From: Nitrincola tibetensis
Lineage (GTDB): Bacteria > Pseudomonadota > Gammaproteobacteria > Pseudomonadales > Balneatricaceae
Length of the DNA stretch: 64,000 nt
Direction of reading: 5' to 3'
NCBI RefSeq assembly: GCF_003284585.1
Contig: NZ_QKRX01000002.1
Location: 248,001 to 312,000 of the forward strand
Position 1 is the stretch's first letter. Each line of letters opens with the position of its first letter. The translations under genes and the position numbers were made by a program. The notes beneath the pieces were generated by a model. It saw only the letters and a program-made list of their open reading frames with translations, made no database searches and was not told where the DNA came from. This document shows positions 19,501-29,213 of this stretch, one piece after another.

Positions 19501-20187
19501 AAGGCTGATCTGGCTAACCAGTGAACCTAGTTGTAGCTCAGATAAATCCAGTCCTAATAAAGCCTCTAGATCTTCAGGTTTAAAATTAATATCTATAAAA
19601 ATATCGTGAGAAAAGCGCGCTGCAAGATCAACCCAGCCTTCGATATTTACGTAGCTTTCGTGATGCCCAATGCTCAGCGTTTCCAAAGCAACTTTATTTT
19701 GATCCGTGTTTAAGGTCAAATTTGCCTGATCAAGCTGATAGATCTGATCGCCTAGCTGAACCTGAAGGCGCTCTATTTGAATTTCATTTAGTGACACATT
19801 CAGCGGTAAGTTAATTTCTGGTAATTCGAATGCAGTATCTTCTGATGCCGCGCTTTCACCTGAAAGGGGTAAGACAAGATTAATATCACTGACTCGAAGC
19901 GTATCTAAACAAAAACGTTGATGTGCAAAACACATCGGCGTCCAATCCAAAGCGATTTGTCCAACCGAAATCAATGTATCATTGTCTTTAAAATCTAAAC
20001 CATTAATCTGCAAAGGTCCTGCAAACGCCCCCTCAATAGACTCAATTTCGAGGTCTAAGGGTAAATAAGGCTTCGCAATTTTATAAGCTAAAGCTGGCGC
20101 TCCAGGTAAGAAAAACAGTCCCAAAAGACTAAAACATACGAGTAAAACCAGCAGTAAGGGTGATATTAATAAAAGCTTTAACTTCAC
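16594..20187 (-). CDS. tamB: Translocation and assembly module inner-membrane protein TamB
   Basis: 1197 residues, close to the roughly 1260 of E. coli TamB. One N-terminal membrane anchor (about 4-27) leads into a long beta-rich periplasmic region. The conserved C-terminal TamB domain (former DUF490, about 870-1197) includes LYIRYGISL and ends in a charged tail. TamB spans the periplasm as a groove that carries lipids, and possibly aids outer-membrane proteins, together with TamA. The gene starts inside the last codons of tamA (4-base overlap, ATGA type), so the pair is translationally coupled. The candidate terminator at 16557-16589 closes the unit. Confidence 0.92.
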   Translation of the reverse strand: MKLKLLLISPLLLVLLVCFSLLGLFFLPGAPALAYKIAKPYLPLDLEIESIEGAFAGPLQINGLDFKDNDTLISVGQIALDWTPMCFAHQRFCLDTLRVSDINLVLPLSGESAASEDTAFELPEINLPLNVSLNEIQIERLQVQLGDQIYQLDQANLTLNTDQNKVALETLSIGHHESYVNIEGWVDLAARFSHDIFIDINFKPEDLEALLGLDLSELQLGSLVSQISLDGDADDFFVGLSVATSHPETGPANIQLESKIQPFEQVINITRLLTSVGDTPSELLVTGSVTHFSDPQFEISANWSGIVYPLVNRVEPALIASPSGLLTLSGNLSEMVIELSTRISGADIPDTELQLNARGHTEALEAFNLVANTLGGQVTVSGSAGWMPFPIWDLTIQAQELDPAVFAPDWPGKLSLNLTTQGQLNEGSQPSLVARLESLSGEIREQSLSGSGSFSLQGQRTQIDNLAVRLGAASIQLEGTVDELLALTFRLNVPDLRAVLPDAAGLLSLAGDVKGPLMTPAINARINGNSLAFQDNRVRSISGDVYTDLAGTQASNIKLLLSDITAAGETFKSIELVASGYPNNHNAEISLVGEPLDLSLAVSGAWQDERWNGQVSALSLRREEIGRWRLSSSAPIQASASGFNLGNACLIQQDGDARLCLEAQQANGLTRASLALSDLSLSLLDPWLAGASIESSLNLSADYRQQGSQAPQANLTLNTTAGRVDTQGEQPDLALDPIVLTAQLMNDRLTARLETDFSAMDGRILADITVGQLSSRQSLEGSLNINMSDLSIVSVFVPDVQSILGQVVANFALAGTLSEPAVNGQFEYLNGSAELPALGVRLSPLSLKLVSEGDQSERLSLIGLVGSGNGLINIDGQYDLQHQIGNLTLKGDSFQAMDTEISVRISPDLNVIVDEDAIRLGGSVTIPYARISPPKQQMQSVVRASDDVVFTVDQDEGLTQRNLPLLTDLSVILGDSVEVDAFGFKGRLLGRLRITDDAQTTTRASGSIQVESGDYKLFGQDLNISRGSLVYTGGPIDNPGLDLRVSRFVGTVEAGARITGTIRAPEMTLFSVPAMSDSSIMSYLVLGRGPGESSASEQSMMMQAAMALTLQGGNSITGQLQQGLNLDEFGFASDDAGDSAFFIGKYLTPRLYIRYGISLLESMEMLTLSYRLSSLWRVETQSSNLGSGADIFYTRER

Positions 20188-21926
20188 AAATCAGGTCCCA
20201 ACGTAAAATGAATTCGAACACCCGAATCTTGAATGGGCGTTGCCAAGTCTAGTCTGACCGGGCCGACAGGTGACTGCCATCGCACACCAAAACCAGCCGA
20301 TGTTTTTATCTTCTCGTTCAAATCATCAAATGCATTACCCGCATCGACAAATCCTGCAAGACGCCAGTTCGGAATAAATTCATAATCAACCTCAAGACTT
20401 CCGGTAATCAAATGCTGGCCACCTATAACCTGCCCTGAACGGCTTTTAGGGCCCAGAGTCTGATAATCATAACCTCGAATGCTATTATCACCACCCGCAT
20501 AGAAACGTAGGGTGGCGGGAACACGATCAAAATCACTTGTATAGGTTGTACCTACCTCCACACTTGATAAAAGCCGCCAGCGCTCACCTAAGGAATCGAC
20601 TCGCTTACCACTGGCGCTTAACTGCAGCAGACTTACATCCGATAACAATGCCTCCGAAGCCGCTGCAACACCGAACGAAATTCGATAGCCTTTCTGAGTA
20701 TTGAATCGGTTATCTGAAACGGTTTTTGTCATTTGCAGTCGTGGGATCAGCAGTCTGGTTTGGGTGGTGTCTTGATCAAAACTAAAGCGCTCTTGCTCCA
20801 AGTCTAAGGATAAAATGCCTTCCCATTCATCAATTTGCTTTTGCCAAAAGCCACCAAAACTTAATCGACTGGAATCAATTGTTTTAGAGTTTTCATCATA
20901 AAAACCCGTGCGCAGGCCAAACTGGTCAAAGCGGGGATTGTGTCCTGGAATTATGTAACCAGCAGTAATGTCGTTTCGAATCTCAGACAAACGCATACGA
21001 GCATCGATCTTGTGCCCGGATGAATTAACATAACGCCGATTTAAGCCGAGCTGCATGCGTGCACCTGTGTCGGTACCAAACCCAAACCCAGCCTGATACA
21101 AAGAGCGAGGACGTGGGGTTAGGTTAACTTCGACTGGAACTGAGCCTTCAGTAAACTCCTCCATGACGGGACGCACTTCAACATCTGCAAAGTAATCGCT
21201 ATCAATTAAAGCGCCTTGCAAATCAATCAGCTTAACCACTTCAAGAAAGTCGCCTTCTTCAAAACGCGGGTAACGTCTTAGCAAGCTGTCTTTAATGGGG
21301 TTCTCGGAAAAACGCAACTCACTGATACGTGTGCGCTGTCCGGTATTAAACGTTAGTGAAATCTCAGCGCGGTTACGCTCACGATCGACACGGATGCGTT
21401 GTTCTGTGAAGCGTCCGAGATAATAGCCCCTCTCAGCTGCGAGTGATTGGATTTGACTTTTAAAGCTCTCATACGTGGGATGATATAAGGCTTCCCCAGT
21501 TTTGAGGGGATTGGATGACAAAAGTGCCATAAATGCAGGATCTTGCTCTCCTTCACCTTGAATTTGAACATCCACACGGGTGATTTGTGTTTGGGGGCCC
21601 AGTGTAATTCGATAAACGGCTCGCCAACCACCGTCCTGACTTTGTAAGGCTAAATCTAGCTCAGGATTGTAATAACCAAAGGGCTCTAATGCTTGACGTA
21701 TCTCATCCTCAGCGCGTCTGTGAAGATACATTAAACGACTAACGCTGGAGATTTGTTGGTTTTCAAGCGATTGGATACTCAAAAAACCACGGACATTATC
21801 AGCAATATTATTGGGAACACCTTCAACTCTTAACGTCAATTCTGACGCCGATACACACATTGAGCTGGAAATGAGAGCGGCGATGGCAATGGGCTGCAGC
21901 TTTCGAAGCCTATTAAGAATTAGAAT
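20184..21926 (-). CDS. tamA: Translocation and assembly module outer-membrane protein TamA
   Basis: The first ATG is at 21860, but that leaves only the end of a signal peptide (MCVSASEL). Reading 22 codons further upstream in frame gives a complete signal peptide (ILILNRLRKLQPIAIAALIS...). It starts at an ATT codon (21924-21926) placed 6 bases after a strong GGGAGG site (21933-21938). An in-frame TAA lies just above, and there is no ATG, GTG or TTG in between. The ATT start gives 580 residues, near the 577 of E. coli TamA. Domains: three POTRA repeats (about 25-265), then the 16-strand BamA-superfamily barrel with GFGFGTDTGARMQLGLNRRY and AGFGVRWQSPVGPVRLDLATP. Confidence 0.88.
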   Translation of the reverse strand: MLILNRLRKLQPIAIAALISSSMCVSASELTLRVEGVPNNIADNVRGFLSIQSLENQQISSVSRLMYLHRRAEDEIRQALEPFGYYNPELDLALQSQDGGWRAVYRITLGPQTQITRVDVQIQGEGEQDPAFMALLSSNPLKTGEALYHPTYESFKSQIQSLAAERGYYLGRFTEQRIRVDRERNRAEISLTFNTGQRTRISELRFSENPIKDSLLRRYPRFEEGDFLEVVKLIDLQGALIDSDYFADVEVRPVMEEFTEGSVPVEVNLTPRPRSLYQAGFGFGTDTGARMQLGLNRRYVNSSGHKIDARMRLSEIRNDITAGYIIPGHNPRFDQFGLRTGFYDENSKTIDSSRLSFGGFWQKQIDEWEGILSLDLEQERFSFDQDTTQTRLLIPRLQMTKTVSDNRFNTQKGYRISFGVAAASEALLSDVSLLQLSASGKRVDSLGERWRLLSSVEVGTTYTSDFDRVPATLRFYAGGDNSIRGYDYQTLGPKSRSGQVIGGQHLITGSLEVDYEFIPNWRLAGFVDAGNAFDDLNEKIKTSAGFGVRWQSPVGPVRLDLATPIQDSGVRIHFTLGPDL

Positions 21927-22030
21927 AGTGAACCTCCCTGCTACAGAAAATGAAAAATTGTCTTAGCTTAGATATATACCGATACTATAGCATCGCATAG
22001 TTTAGCTAAAATTTTCCATAACTCCATAGC

Positions 22031-22057
22031 AATAAAGGCAGTAAAACTGCCTTTATT
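22031..22057 (-). terminator. Terminator after prpE
   Basis: AATAAAGGCAG (22031-22041) and CTGCCTTTATT (22047-22057) form a perfect 11-bp stem with a 5-base loop, about 20 bases after the prpE stop. On the plus strand the stem is followed by TT, and on the minus strand the stem itself ends in TTTATT. It also separates prpE from tamA. Confidence 0.7.
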
Positions 22058-22076
22058 TTGAAAGATAAGCTGATGA

Positions 22077-23972
22077 TTATGCTTTATTAAGCATGCCATG
22101 CTCCATCATGATGCCTTCTATTTCAGCCAAGCTCGTTGGATCATCGATCGTTGAAGGGATGGAGTACTCTTTTCCATCGGCAATATTGCGTAGTAATTTA
22201 CGCAGTATTTTACCCGAGCGAGTTTTAGGCAAGCGCTGAACAACGAGCGCGCGATTAAAGCAAGCAATCGGCCCGATCTCTTTTCGTACCATCGCTATCA
22301 GCTCTTTCTCTAATGTCGCTTCATCCACTTCGATACCGTCTTTCAATAGCACAAGCCCTATTGGCGCCTGTCCTTTAAGAGGATCATTAATGCCGATGAC
22401 GGCGCATTCGGCAACCGCAGGATGTGCCGCAACAATCTCTTCCATTTCACCCGTGGACAAACGATGACCTGCAACATTGATCACATCATCTGTACGCCCC
22501 ATGATAAAGACATAGCCTTCTTCATCCATGTAGCCACCATCACCCGTTGTATAATACCCAGGCGCTTCGGCAAGATACCCCGTTCTGAAGCGTTCAAAAT
22601 CACCCCAAACCGTTGCCAGACAGCTCGGTGGCAATGGCAGTTTGATGGCGATTGAACCCTGCTGCCCTCTTGGCAACTCATTTCCCTCGGTATCTAGAAT
22701 CTGGATGTTATAGCCAGGAATCGGTAAGGTCGAAGAACCTGGCTTAGTGGGCTTGGGTTCAATGCCCATCAGGTTGCCGCAAATGGCCCAACCTGTTTCG
22801 GTTTGCCACCAGTGATCGACAACTGGCTTGCCTGTCTTTTCCACTGTCCAATCATAGGTAGGCGGATCTAAACGTTCGCCTGCCATGAAAATGGTTTTCA
22901 ATGAGGACGTATCATACGACTTGAAGAGTAAGGCTTCAGGGTCTTCTTTTTTGATGGCACGAAATGCGGTCGGCGCCGCAAACAGTGCTTTTACCTTATA
23001 GTCTGCGCAAACACGCCAAAAGGCACCGGCATCCGGTGTGCGAACAGGCTTGCCCTCGTACACCAACGTTGTACAACCCGCCAATAAAGGCGCATATACA
23101 ATATACGAGTGACCAACAACCCAACCTACATCTGACGCCGCCCAGAACACCTCACCTGGACTCATATCGTACACCGCTTTCATCGAATATTTCAGCGCGA
23201 CGGCATGGCCGCCATTGTCTCTTTGCACACCTTTTGGCTTACCCGTTGTGCCCGAGGTGTACAGCACATACAAAGGATCCGTTCCTTTAACGGGCACGCA
23301 ATCAGCAGGCTCAGCGTTTGCCATTGCGTCTTGCCAATCTAAATCTTGCTCAGGCAACAACTCTGCCAGCGCTTGCGGACGCTGCAAAACAATACAGCAA
23401 GCAGGCTTGTGTGCAGAAAGGCGCAAGGCTTCATCAAGCATAGGCTTATACTCAATGACTTTTTTAACCTCAACACCGCACGAAGCGGACACCACCACTT
23501 TAGGCTCTGCATCTTCAATACGAACAGCTAGTTCGTGAGGTGCAAACCCGCCGAATACGACAGAATGAACAGCGCCCAAACGGGCAACAGCCAGCATCGC
23601 CACTAAGGCTTCTGGAATCATCGGCATATAAATGACGACACGATCGCCTTTAGATACACCTTGCGCTTTGAGCACACCTGCAAACAGGGCAACCTGATCA
23701 CGCATTTGCGTATAGGTGAACATTTGCTTGGTATCGGTCACTGGGGAGTCAAAAATGACAGCGGTTTGATCGCCCCGTCCTTGTTCAACATGATAATCCA
23801 ACGCCATGTAAGCCGTGTTCATTTCGCCATCCGCGAACCAACGAAGCATTCCGTTCTCATCTTTAGAGAGAATCTGCTCAGGCTGCTTGTACCAAGGCAA
23901 ATCAGCAGCTTTTTCTGCCCAAAACGTTTCCGGTTGTTCAACAGATTTTGTGTATTCAGCATGATAGGACAT
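22077..23972 (-). CDS. prpE: Propionyl-CoA synthetase (propionate-CoA ligase)
   Basis: 631 residues, matching PrpE (about 628) rather than the longer acetyl-CoA synthetase. It is an adenylate-forming enzyme: P-loop YTSGTTGKPKGV, followed by the PrpE-typical QRDNGGHAVAL; then HWWQTETGW, YYTTGDGGY and the C-terminal catalytic Lys in PKTRSGKILRK. KLPLPPSCLATVW is also typical of PrpE. It converts propionate, ATP and CoA to propionyl-CoA. No prpBCD genes are adjacent. Propionyl-CoA could feed the methylcitrate cycle or odd-chain polyhydroxyalkanoate, which fits the phasin genes elsewhere in the window. It is divergent from metH and ends at the terminator at 22031-22057. Confidence 0.9.
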   Translation of the reverse strand: MSYHAEYTKSVEQPETFWAEKAADLPWYKQPEQILSKDENGMLRWFADGEMNTAYMALDYHVEQGRGDQTAVIFDSPVTDTKQMFTYTQMRDQVALFAGVLKAQGVSKGDRVVIYMPMIPEALVAMLAVARLGAVHSVVFGGFAPHELAVRIEDAEPKVVVSASCGVEVKKVIEYKPMLDEALRLSAHKPACCIVLQRPQALAELLPEQDLDWQDAMANAEPADCVPVKGTDPLYVLYTSGTTGKPKGVQRDNGGHAVALKYSMKAVYDMSPGEVFWAASDVGWVVGHSYIVYAPLLAGCTTLVYEGKPVRTPDAGAFWRVCADYKVKALFAAPTAFRAIKKEDPEALLFKSYDTSSLKTIFMAGERLDPPTYDWTVEKTGKPVVDHWWQTETGWAICGNLMGIEPKPTKPGSSTLPIPGYNIQILDTEGNELPRGQQGSIAIKLPLPPSCLATVWGDFERFRTGYLAEAPGYYTTGDGGYMDEEGYVFIMGRTDDVINVAGHRLSTGEMEEIVAAHPAVAECAVIGINDPLKGQAPIGLVLLKDGIEVDEATLEKELIAMVRKEIGPIACFNRALVVQRLPKTRSGKILRKLLRNIADGKEYSIPSTIDDPTSLAEIEGIMMEHGMLNKA

Positions 23973-24361
23973 AAAGCGGGCCCTTTTTATTGGTTTGTAT
24001 AACTCGTAATTAGGGCTTTTTTATAATTGTAGACAGTTAGCCCTGCTAGAAGCGCTACTTTAACCAAATTAATCCATACTTTAACTAAGACAAAAGGCTA
24101 GTAAATCATAACAAAGTCAACAAACTTAAAATATTTCATACACTTAATAAAAAAGGCAATACTAATTTAATTTCAGCCTGAATTTACCAAGGTGTCGACA
24201 ATCATTATATTAAAGACCTCTATATCCCGGCACTCATCAATCACTCCTCCTTGTTAAGATCAGTTTTTTTCAAGACAACATGAATCAGGTTCAAGAAATC
24301 CCCTCACTGTCTGAGGTATAATGCAATCAAGTAAAGGTTAATCTTCAAAGGCATAGCAAAC
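23973..24361. promoter_or_regulatory. Divergent prpE/metH control region
   Basis: 389 bases without a credible gene. The metH side holds a MetR-type box (24281-24293) and a consensus -10 TATAAT (24317-24322) without a matching -35, which is common in activator-dependent promoters. On the prpE side there is an inverted repeat, AGGGCT near 24015 with AGCCCT near 24041. The rest is AT-rich DNA with no recognised structure. I see no cobalamin or SAM riboswitch. Confidence 0.6.
24281..24293 (+). promoter_or_regulatory. Candidate MetR-binding site upstream of metH
   Basis: TGAATCAGGTTCA fits the E. coli MetR consensus TGAANNNNNTTCA exactly. Its centre is about 42 bases before the start site expected from the TATAAT at 24317-24322, a normal place for a LysR-type activator. 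MetR activates metH in enteric bacteria; regulation here is inferred. Confidence 0.6.
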
Positions 24362-27300
24362 GTGAGCAAATCAGCAGTATTTACCTCTCTAGAACAGACC
24401 CTGAATCAGCGCATCATGATTCTTGATGGCGGCATGGGTACGATGATCCAGAATGAAAAGCTGCAAGAAGATGACTATCGGGGAGAGCGCTTTAAAGACT
24501 GGCATGTCGATGTCAAAGGCAACAATGACCTACTGGTTCTGTCTCAGCCGGATTTAATTCGCCGCATTCATACCGACTACCTGCTGGCGGGCGCGGACAT
24601 TATCGAAACCAATACGTTTAATGCCACTGTGATTGCCATGGCTGACTACGAGATGGAATCGCTCAGTCGTGAAATTAATTTTGCGGCTGCGCGCTTGGCT
24701 CGTGAGGCATGTGATGCCATCACACAACAAACACCTGACAGACCCCGATACGTTGCCGGAGTCCTTGGCCCTACGAATCGTACCGCCTCCATTTCGCCAG
24801 ACGTGAACGACCCTGGCTATCGCAACGTATCCTTTGATGAATTGGTCAATGCCTATACCGAATCCATCGATGCGCTTATCGAAGGAGGTTCCGACATCCT
24901 TCTGATTGAAACAATTTTCGATACGCTTAACGCCAAAGCGGCCATTTATGCCGTTGAAGATTACTTCGATACACATAACCTTCGTTTGCCCGTTATGATT
25001 TCAGGCACCATTACCGATGCATCTGGGCGTACCCTTTCAGGGCAAACCACAGAAGCCTTCTGGAATTCGGTTCGCCACGCTCGCCCCATCAGTGTCGGTC
25101 TTAACTGCGCACTCGGCCCGAAGGAGTTGCGTCAATATGTTGAAGAGCTGTCTCGCATTTCTGAAACCTATGTCTCGGTTCACCCGAACGCGGGCCTTCC
25201 AAATGCCTTTGGTGAGTATGATGAAACTCCAGAGCAAATGGCCGTCGAAATCAAAGAATGGGCTGAGTCGGGGTTTGTGAATATTGTGGGTGGGTGCTGC
25301 GGTACAACCCCCGATCATATTCGTGTGATCCGTGAGGCAATCGAAGCCCACTCGCCTCGCCAACTGCCGGATTTAAAAGTTGAATGCCGTCTTGCCGGGC
25401 TTGAACCTTTAAACCTTGGCGCTGAAACCCTTTTCGTCAACGTAGGTGAACGTACCAACGTCACGGGGTCCGCTCGCTTTCGCCGCTTAGTAAAAGAAGG
25501 CGATTATGAAACCGCTCTAGAAGTTGCTCGGCAGCAAGTTGAGGCAGGCGCTCAAATTATCGACATCAACATGGACGAAGGGATGCTGGATGCGGAAGCG
25601 GCGATGATCCGCTTCTTGAATCTGATTGCGTCAGAGCCGGATATTTCCCGCGTTCCGATCATGCTGGACTCCTCCAAATGGGAAATCCTAGAGCAAGGAC
25701 TCAAACGTATTCAGGGTAAAGGCATCGTTAACTCAATCAGCCTTAAAGAAGGCGAAGAAAACTTTATTGAGCAAGCGAAAAAAATTCGACGTTACGGTGC
25801 TGCCGTCGTCGTTATGGCCTTTGATGAAACAGGGCAAGCGGATACCTACACGCGTAAAATTGAGATCTGTGAGCGCTCCTACAAGGTGTTGACCGAAAAG
25901 GTCGGCTTCCCACCGGAAGACATCATTTTTGACCCTAATATTTTTGCGATCGCCACCGGCATAGATGAGCATAACAATTATGCCGTTGACTTCATCGAAG
26001 CCACGAGCTGGATCAAAAAGAATCTACCCTACGCACGCATTTCGGGAGGGGTTTCTAACGTTTCCTTCTCCTTCCGTGGCAATGATAAAGTGCGTGAAGC
26101 CATCCACTGTGTCTTTCTCTACCATGCAATCAAGCAAGGCATGGACATGGGGATCGTCAATGCCGGACAACTCGCGATCTACGACGACCTTCCAAGCGAA
26201 TTAAGAGACCATGTGGAAGACATTGTTCTTAATCGACGTGATGATGCAACGGAGCGCATGCTTGAGCTCGCTGAAAAGTATCGCGGTGATGGTACAGTGG
26301 CGGCCGTCCAAGATGCTGAGTGGCGCAGCAACTCCGTTGAAAAACGCCTTGAACATGCCTTGGTCAAAGGAGTTACTGACTTTATTGACGAAGACGTTGA
26401 AGAGTGTCGTCAATTGTTTGAGCGCCCCATTCAGGTGATTGAAGGACCCTTGATGGATGGTATGAGCGTCGTCGGTGACCTTTTCGGGGCTGGCAAAATG
26501 TTTTTACCTCAGGTTGTCAAATCCGCTCGCGTCATGAAGAAAGCCGTGGCGTATCTCATGCCTTATATCGAAGCTGCAAAAGCTGAAAACGCCAGCACCT
26601 CGGCGGGCAAAGTGATTATGGCCACCGTTAAAGGCGACGTTCACGATATTGGTAAGAACATTGTGGGTGTTGTCTTGCAATGCAACAACTTTGAGGTCAT
26701 CGATCTGGGCGTGATGGTCTCATGTGAAAAGATTTTGAAAACAGCCAAAGAGCACAATGCCGACATTATTGGCTTATCCGGCTTAATCACGCCTTCGCTA
26801 GATGAGATGGTGCACGTTGCGAAAGAAATGCAGCGACAAGGCTTCACCATCCCCTTAATGATCGGCGGTGCGACAACCTCGAAAGCACACACAGCGGTTA
26901 AAATTGAGCCAGGGTATAAGAACAATCAAGTTGTGCATGTCACCAATGCCTCACGCTCGGTTGGCGTTGCCTCTTCTCTGTTATCAATAGATAAAAAAGA
27001 TCAGTTTATCAAAGATATACGTGATGAATATCAAGCAGTGCGTGAACGTCATGCTGAGCGTCAAAAAGACTCTCGCCGAGTAACACTTGAAGCCGCGCGT
27101 GCAAACCAGCACAAAATAGACTGGGACAATTACACTCCTCCTAAACCGATACAGCCGGGCATTCAAGTCTTTGAAGATTACGATCTCAACACGCTTCGTG
27201 ACTATATCGACTGGACACCCTTCTTCCAGTCGTGGGAACTCGCTGGGCGTTATCCGCGCATACTAGATGATGAAATTGTAGGTGTCGAAGCGCGCAAACT

Positions 27301-28069
27301 CTTTGAAGAAGCGCAAGTCATGCTAAACGACATCATCGACAACAAACGCCTGCAGGCGCGTGCCGTGCTTGGTCTATTTCCTGCCAACAGCGTGAATTAT
27401 GACGACATAGAACTCTATACTGATGAAAGTCGCGAACATTGCCACATGCGTCTTCACCATCTGCGCCAACAAACGCAAAAAATTGAAGGCAAAGCCAACA
27501 TGTGTCTTGCCGACTTTGTCGCGCCTAAAAAGACAGGCAAGGAGGATTGGATCGGTGCCTTTGCCGTCTCGACAGGATTTGGCGTTGACGAATTAGTTGA
27601 AGAGTATGAATCACGGCAAGACATTTACAACAGCATCATGGTGAAAGCCTTGGCTGATCGCCTAGCCGAAGCCTTCGCTGAGCATCTTCATGCACGCGTG
27701 CGCAAAGAGTTCTGGGGCTATGCCACTGACGAAGCACTCGACAACGAAGCGCTTATCAAAGAAAAGTATCAAGGCATCCGCCCTGCTCCAGGCTACCCCG
27801 CCTGCCCAGAGCACACAGAGAAAGGCCTGCTTTGGCAGCTGCTGGATGTAGAGTCGAAAATTGGTATCAGCCTGACAGATAGCTTTGCCATGCTGCCCAC
27901 GGCGGCCGTTAGTGGTTGGTACTTCAGCCACCCTGAATCGCAATACTTTGGTGTCGCAAAGATCAGTGAAGACCAGGTTGAAAACTACGCCAAACGCAAA
28001 GATTGGACAATGGACGAAGCTGAGCGCTGGTTATCGCCCAACTTGGGGTATGAACCAGAACAGAAGTGA
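24362..28069 (+). CDS. metH: Cobalamin-dependent methionine synthase
   Basis: 1235 residues (E. coli MetH 1227), GTG start. Four modules are visible in order. The homocysteine module carries zinc Cys residues in GLNCALG and GGCCGTT. The methyltetrahydrofolate module includes [13 protein letters not shown]. The cobalamin module has DVHDIGKN, where His761 is the lower axial ligand. The reactivation module binds S-adenosylmethionine ([15 protein letters not shown]). It transfers a methyl group from methyltetrahydrofolate to homocysteine in the cytoplasm. Expression is likely MetR-dependent (see the box at 24281). Sequence similarity to E. coli MetH runs through the full length with no gaps of note, so the gene looks intact. 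Confidence 0.97.
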   Translation: MSKSAVFTSLEQTLNQRIMILDGGMGTMIQNEKLQEDDYRGERFKDWHVDVKGNNDLLVLSQPDLIRRIHTDYLLAGADIIETNTFNATVIAMADYEMESLSREINFAAARLAREACDAITQQTPDRPRYVAGVLGPTNRTASISPDVNDPGYRNVSFDELVNAYTESIDALIEGGSDILLIETIFDTLNAKAAIYAVEDYFDTHNLRLPVMISGTITDASGRTLSGQTTEAFWNSVRHARPISVGLNCALGPKELRQYVEELSRISETYVSVHPNAGLPNAFGEYDETPEQMAVEIKEWAESGFVNIVGGCCGTTPDHIRVIREAIEAHSPRQLPDLKVECRLAGLEPLNLGAETLFVNVGERTNVTGSARFRRLVKEGDYETALEVARQQVEAGAQIIDINMDEGMLDAEAAMIRFLNLIASEPDISRVPIMLDSSKWEILEQGLKRIQGKGIVNSISLKEGEENFIEQAKKIRRYGAAVVVMAFDETGQADTYTRKIEICERSYKVLTEKVGFPPEDIIFDPNIFAIATGIDEHNNYAVDFIEATSWIKKNLPYARISGGVSNVSFSFRGNDKVREAIHCVFLYHAIKQGMDMGIVNAGQLAIYDDLPSELRDHVEDIVLNRRDDATERMLELAEKYRGDGTVAAVQDAEWRSNSVEKRLEHALVKGVTDFIDEDVEECRQLFERPIQVIEGPLMDGMSVVGDLFGAGKMFLPQVVKSARVMKKAVAYLMPYIEAAKAENASTSAGKVIMATVKGDVHDIGKNIVGVVLQCNNFEVIDLGVMVSCEKILKTAKEHNADIIGLSGLITPSLDEMVHVAKEMQRQGFTIPLMIGGATTSKAHTAVKIEPGYKNNQVVHVTNASRSVGVASSLLSIDKKDQFIKDIRDEYQAVRERHAERQKDSRRVTLEAARANQHKIDWDNYTPPKPIQPGIQVFEDYDLNTLRDYIDWTPFFQSWELAGRYPRILDDEIVGVEARKLFEEAQVMLNDIIDNKRLQARAVLGLFPANSVNYDDIELYTDESREHCHMRLHHLRQQTQKIEGKANMCLADFVAPKKTGKEDWIGAFAVSTGFGVDELVEEYESRQDIYNSIMVKALADRLAEAFAEHLHARVRKEFWGYATDEALDNEALIKEKYQGIRPAPGYPACPEHTEKGLLWQLLDVESKIGISLTDSFAMLPTAAVSGWYFSHPESQYFGVAKISEDQVENYAKRKDWTMDEAERWLSPNLGYEPEQK

Positions 28070-28233
28070 TAAGCAAGGCTCCTTGGGTCCGTTTGTTTAT
28101 GGATTCTGGGAGCCGATTCTGTCAATATGCAATACCTAAACTCCTTACCACGTTACATAAAAGAGCTTTGTGACAATTATAAGTATTTAATAGAAGAATA
28201 AATATTATGTATCGTTTCAAGCCCATAAAAAAG

Positions 28234-28251
28234 CCCACGTGAAAACGTGGG
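28234..28251 (-). terminator. Strong terminator after the phosphoribosyltransferase-like gene
   Basis: CCCACGT (28234-28240) and ACGTGGG (28245-28251) form a 7-bp stem with a 4-base loop. On the minus strand it is followed by C and six T (28227-28232), a textbook rho-independent terminator. Confidence 0.85.
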
Positions 28252-28317
28252 GTCGTGAGTATGTAACATAATTAAGCTTTTGCTAACTCAGAGTCAAGTC
28301 GAGCGAACTCTGAAAAG

Positions 28318-29082
28318 CTATTCTTCAGATCTATGCGCAAGGATTCTACTTCGGATTTCGTCAATGCTTGGGGCTTTCCTGAGGTGCCCTGCTTCACCTT
28401 GTGTGAGTTTGTCCACACCAAAGCCAACTTCGCTTTTCCACCATTCATCAAGTTCGTCTCCGTGCTTGTTCTGTATAGCTTTGAGCATTGCTTCCTTTAT
28501 GTTAAGTGAAGCAGCTCCATCGTGTCCCGTCAAGGCAACAGCCAATATAACGTGACCGCCTTTATTCTCAATGTAACCTCTGAGTGAAGCTAAAGTACCA
28601 CCCATCGATAATGTGTCATCTAAGATAACATAGTTACGTCCTTGCTGCACATTCCCATCGAAGAAAGGATATTGAGACAAGCGGTAATACGCACCTTTAT
28701 CCGTTCTTTGGGGCTTATTAGCTTGAACTATATCATCACATAACTCCAGTCGGAGTTTTACCGCCAAATAATACGCCAGAGCAGCTGGTATTTTATTGGT
28801 GCCAAATTCCTCTATGGCATGAACAGGAAGAATTAGAGCCTCGCTACCTTGAACGATTGCACGCAACTCTTCGATCTTCTCTTGAGGTACAATATCTTTT
28901 ACAAGTTGCAATGCAGCGCCATTGTTACCATTTTTCTTAGCATCATCGTACCTCTCATGCTTCTTAGCAGAGCCGAGAGGGCAAAAAATAAAAACTGAGG
29001 GGAAATCAACCCAAGCAACTCGAGTTTCTTCTTTTTTTAAACGCTCTCGATACTCTGCGAGAGACACGACTTTACTAGGCAT
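28318..29082 (-). CDS. Phosphoribosyltransferase-like protein
   Basis: 254 residues. The PRPP-binding motif of type I phosphoribosyltransferases is visible in the middle: YVILDDTLSMGGTLASLRGYI (about 150-170), with the acidic pair and the following Thr/Gly loop. The N-terminal part (SVFIFCPLGSAKKHERYDDAKK) and C-terminal part (HGDELDEWWKSEVGFGVDKLT) do not tell me a substrate. It is therefore not clearly a purine or pyrimidine salvage enzyme. It belongs to a run of minus-strand accessory genes. A hairpin starts at its stop codon and a strong terminator follows at 28234-28251, so it ends its own transcript. The shine-dalgarno site before the ATG at 29082 is weak. Confidence 0.65.
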   Translation of the reverse strand: MPSKVVSLAEYRERLKKEETRVAWVDFPSVFIFCPLGSAKKHERYDDAKKNGNNGAALQLVKDIVPQEKIEELRAIVQGSEALILPVHAIEEFGTNKIPAALAYYLAVKLRLELCDDIVQANKPQRTDKGAYYRLSQYPFFDGNVQQGRNYVILDDTLSMGGTLASLRGYIENKGGHVILAVALTGHDGAASLNIKEAMLKAIQNKHGDELDEWWKSEVGFGVDKLTQGEAGHLRKAPSIDEIRSRILAHRSEE

Positions 29083-29213
29083 TCACACTACTACAAAATC
29101 CAATTTTTTTTGCATTCTACTAAAAAGGATATTTGTTGCATACACTGAATTGTCCGACAATAACCGCTGCTTATACACCATGCACCTGTTACGCACATGG
29201 TATGTTATAGACT

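Noticed and set aside
23973-24361. Cobalamin or SAM riboswitch upstream of metH
   Set aside because: I looked for the conserved B12-box and SAM-riboswitch core features and saw none; the MetR box and -10 explain the region better.
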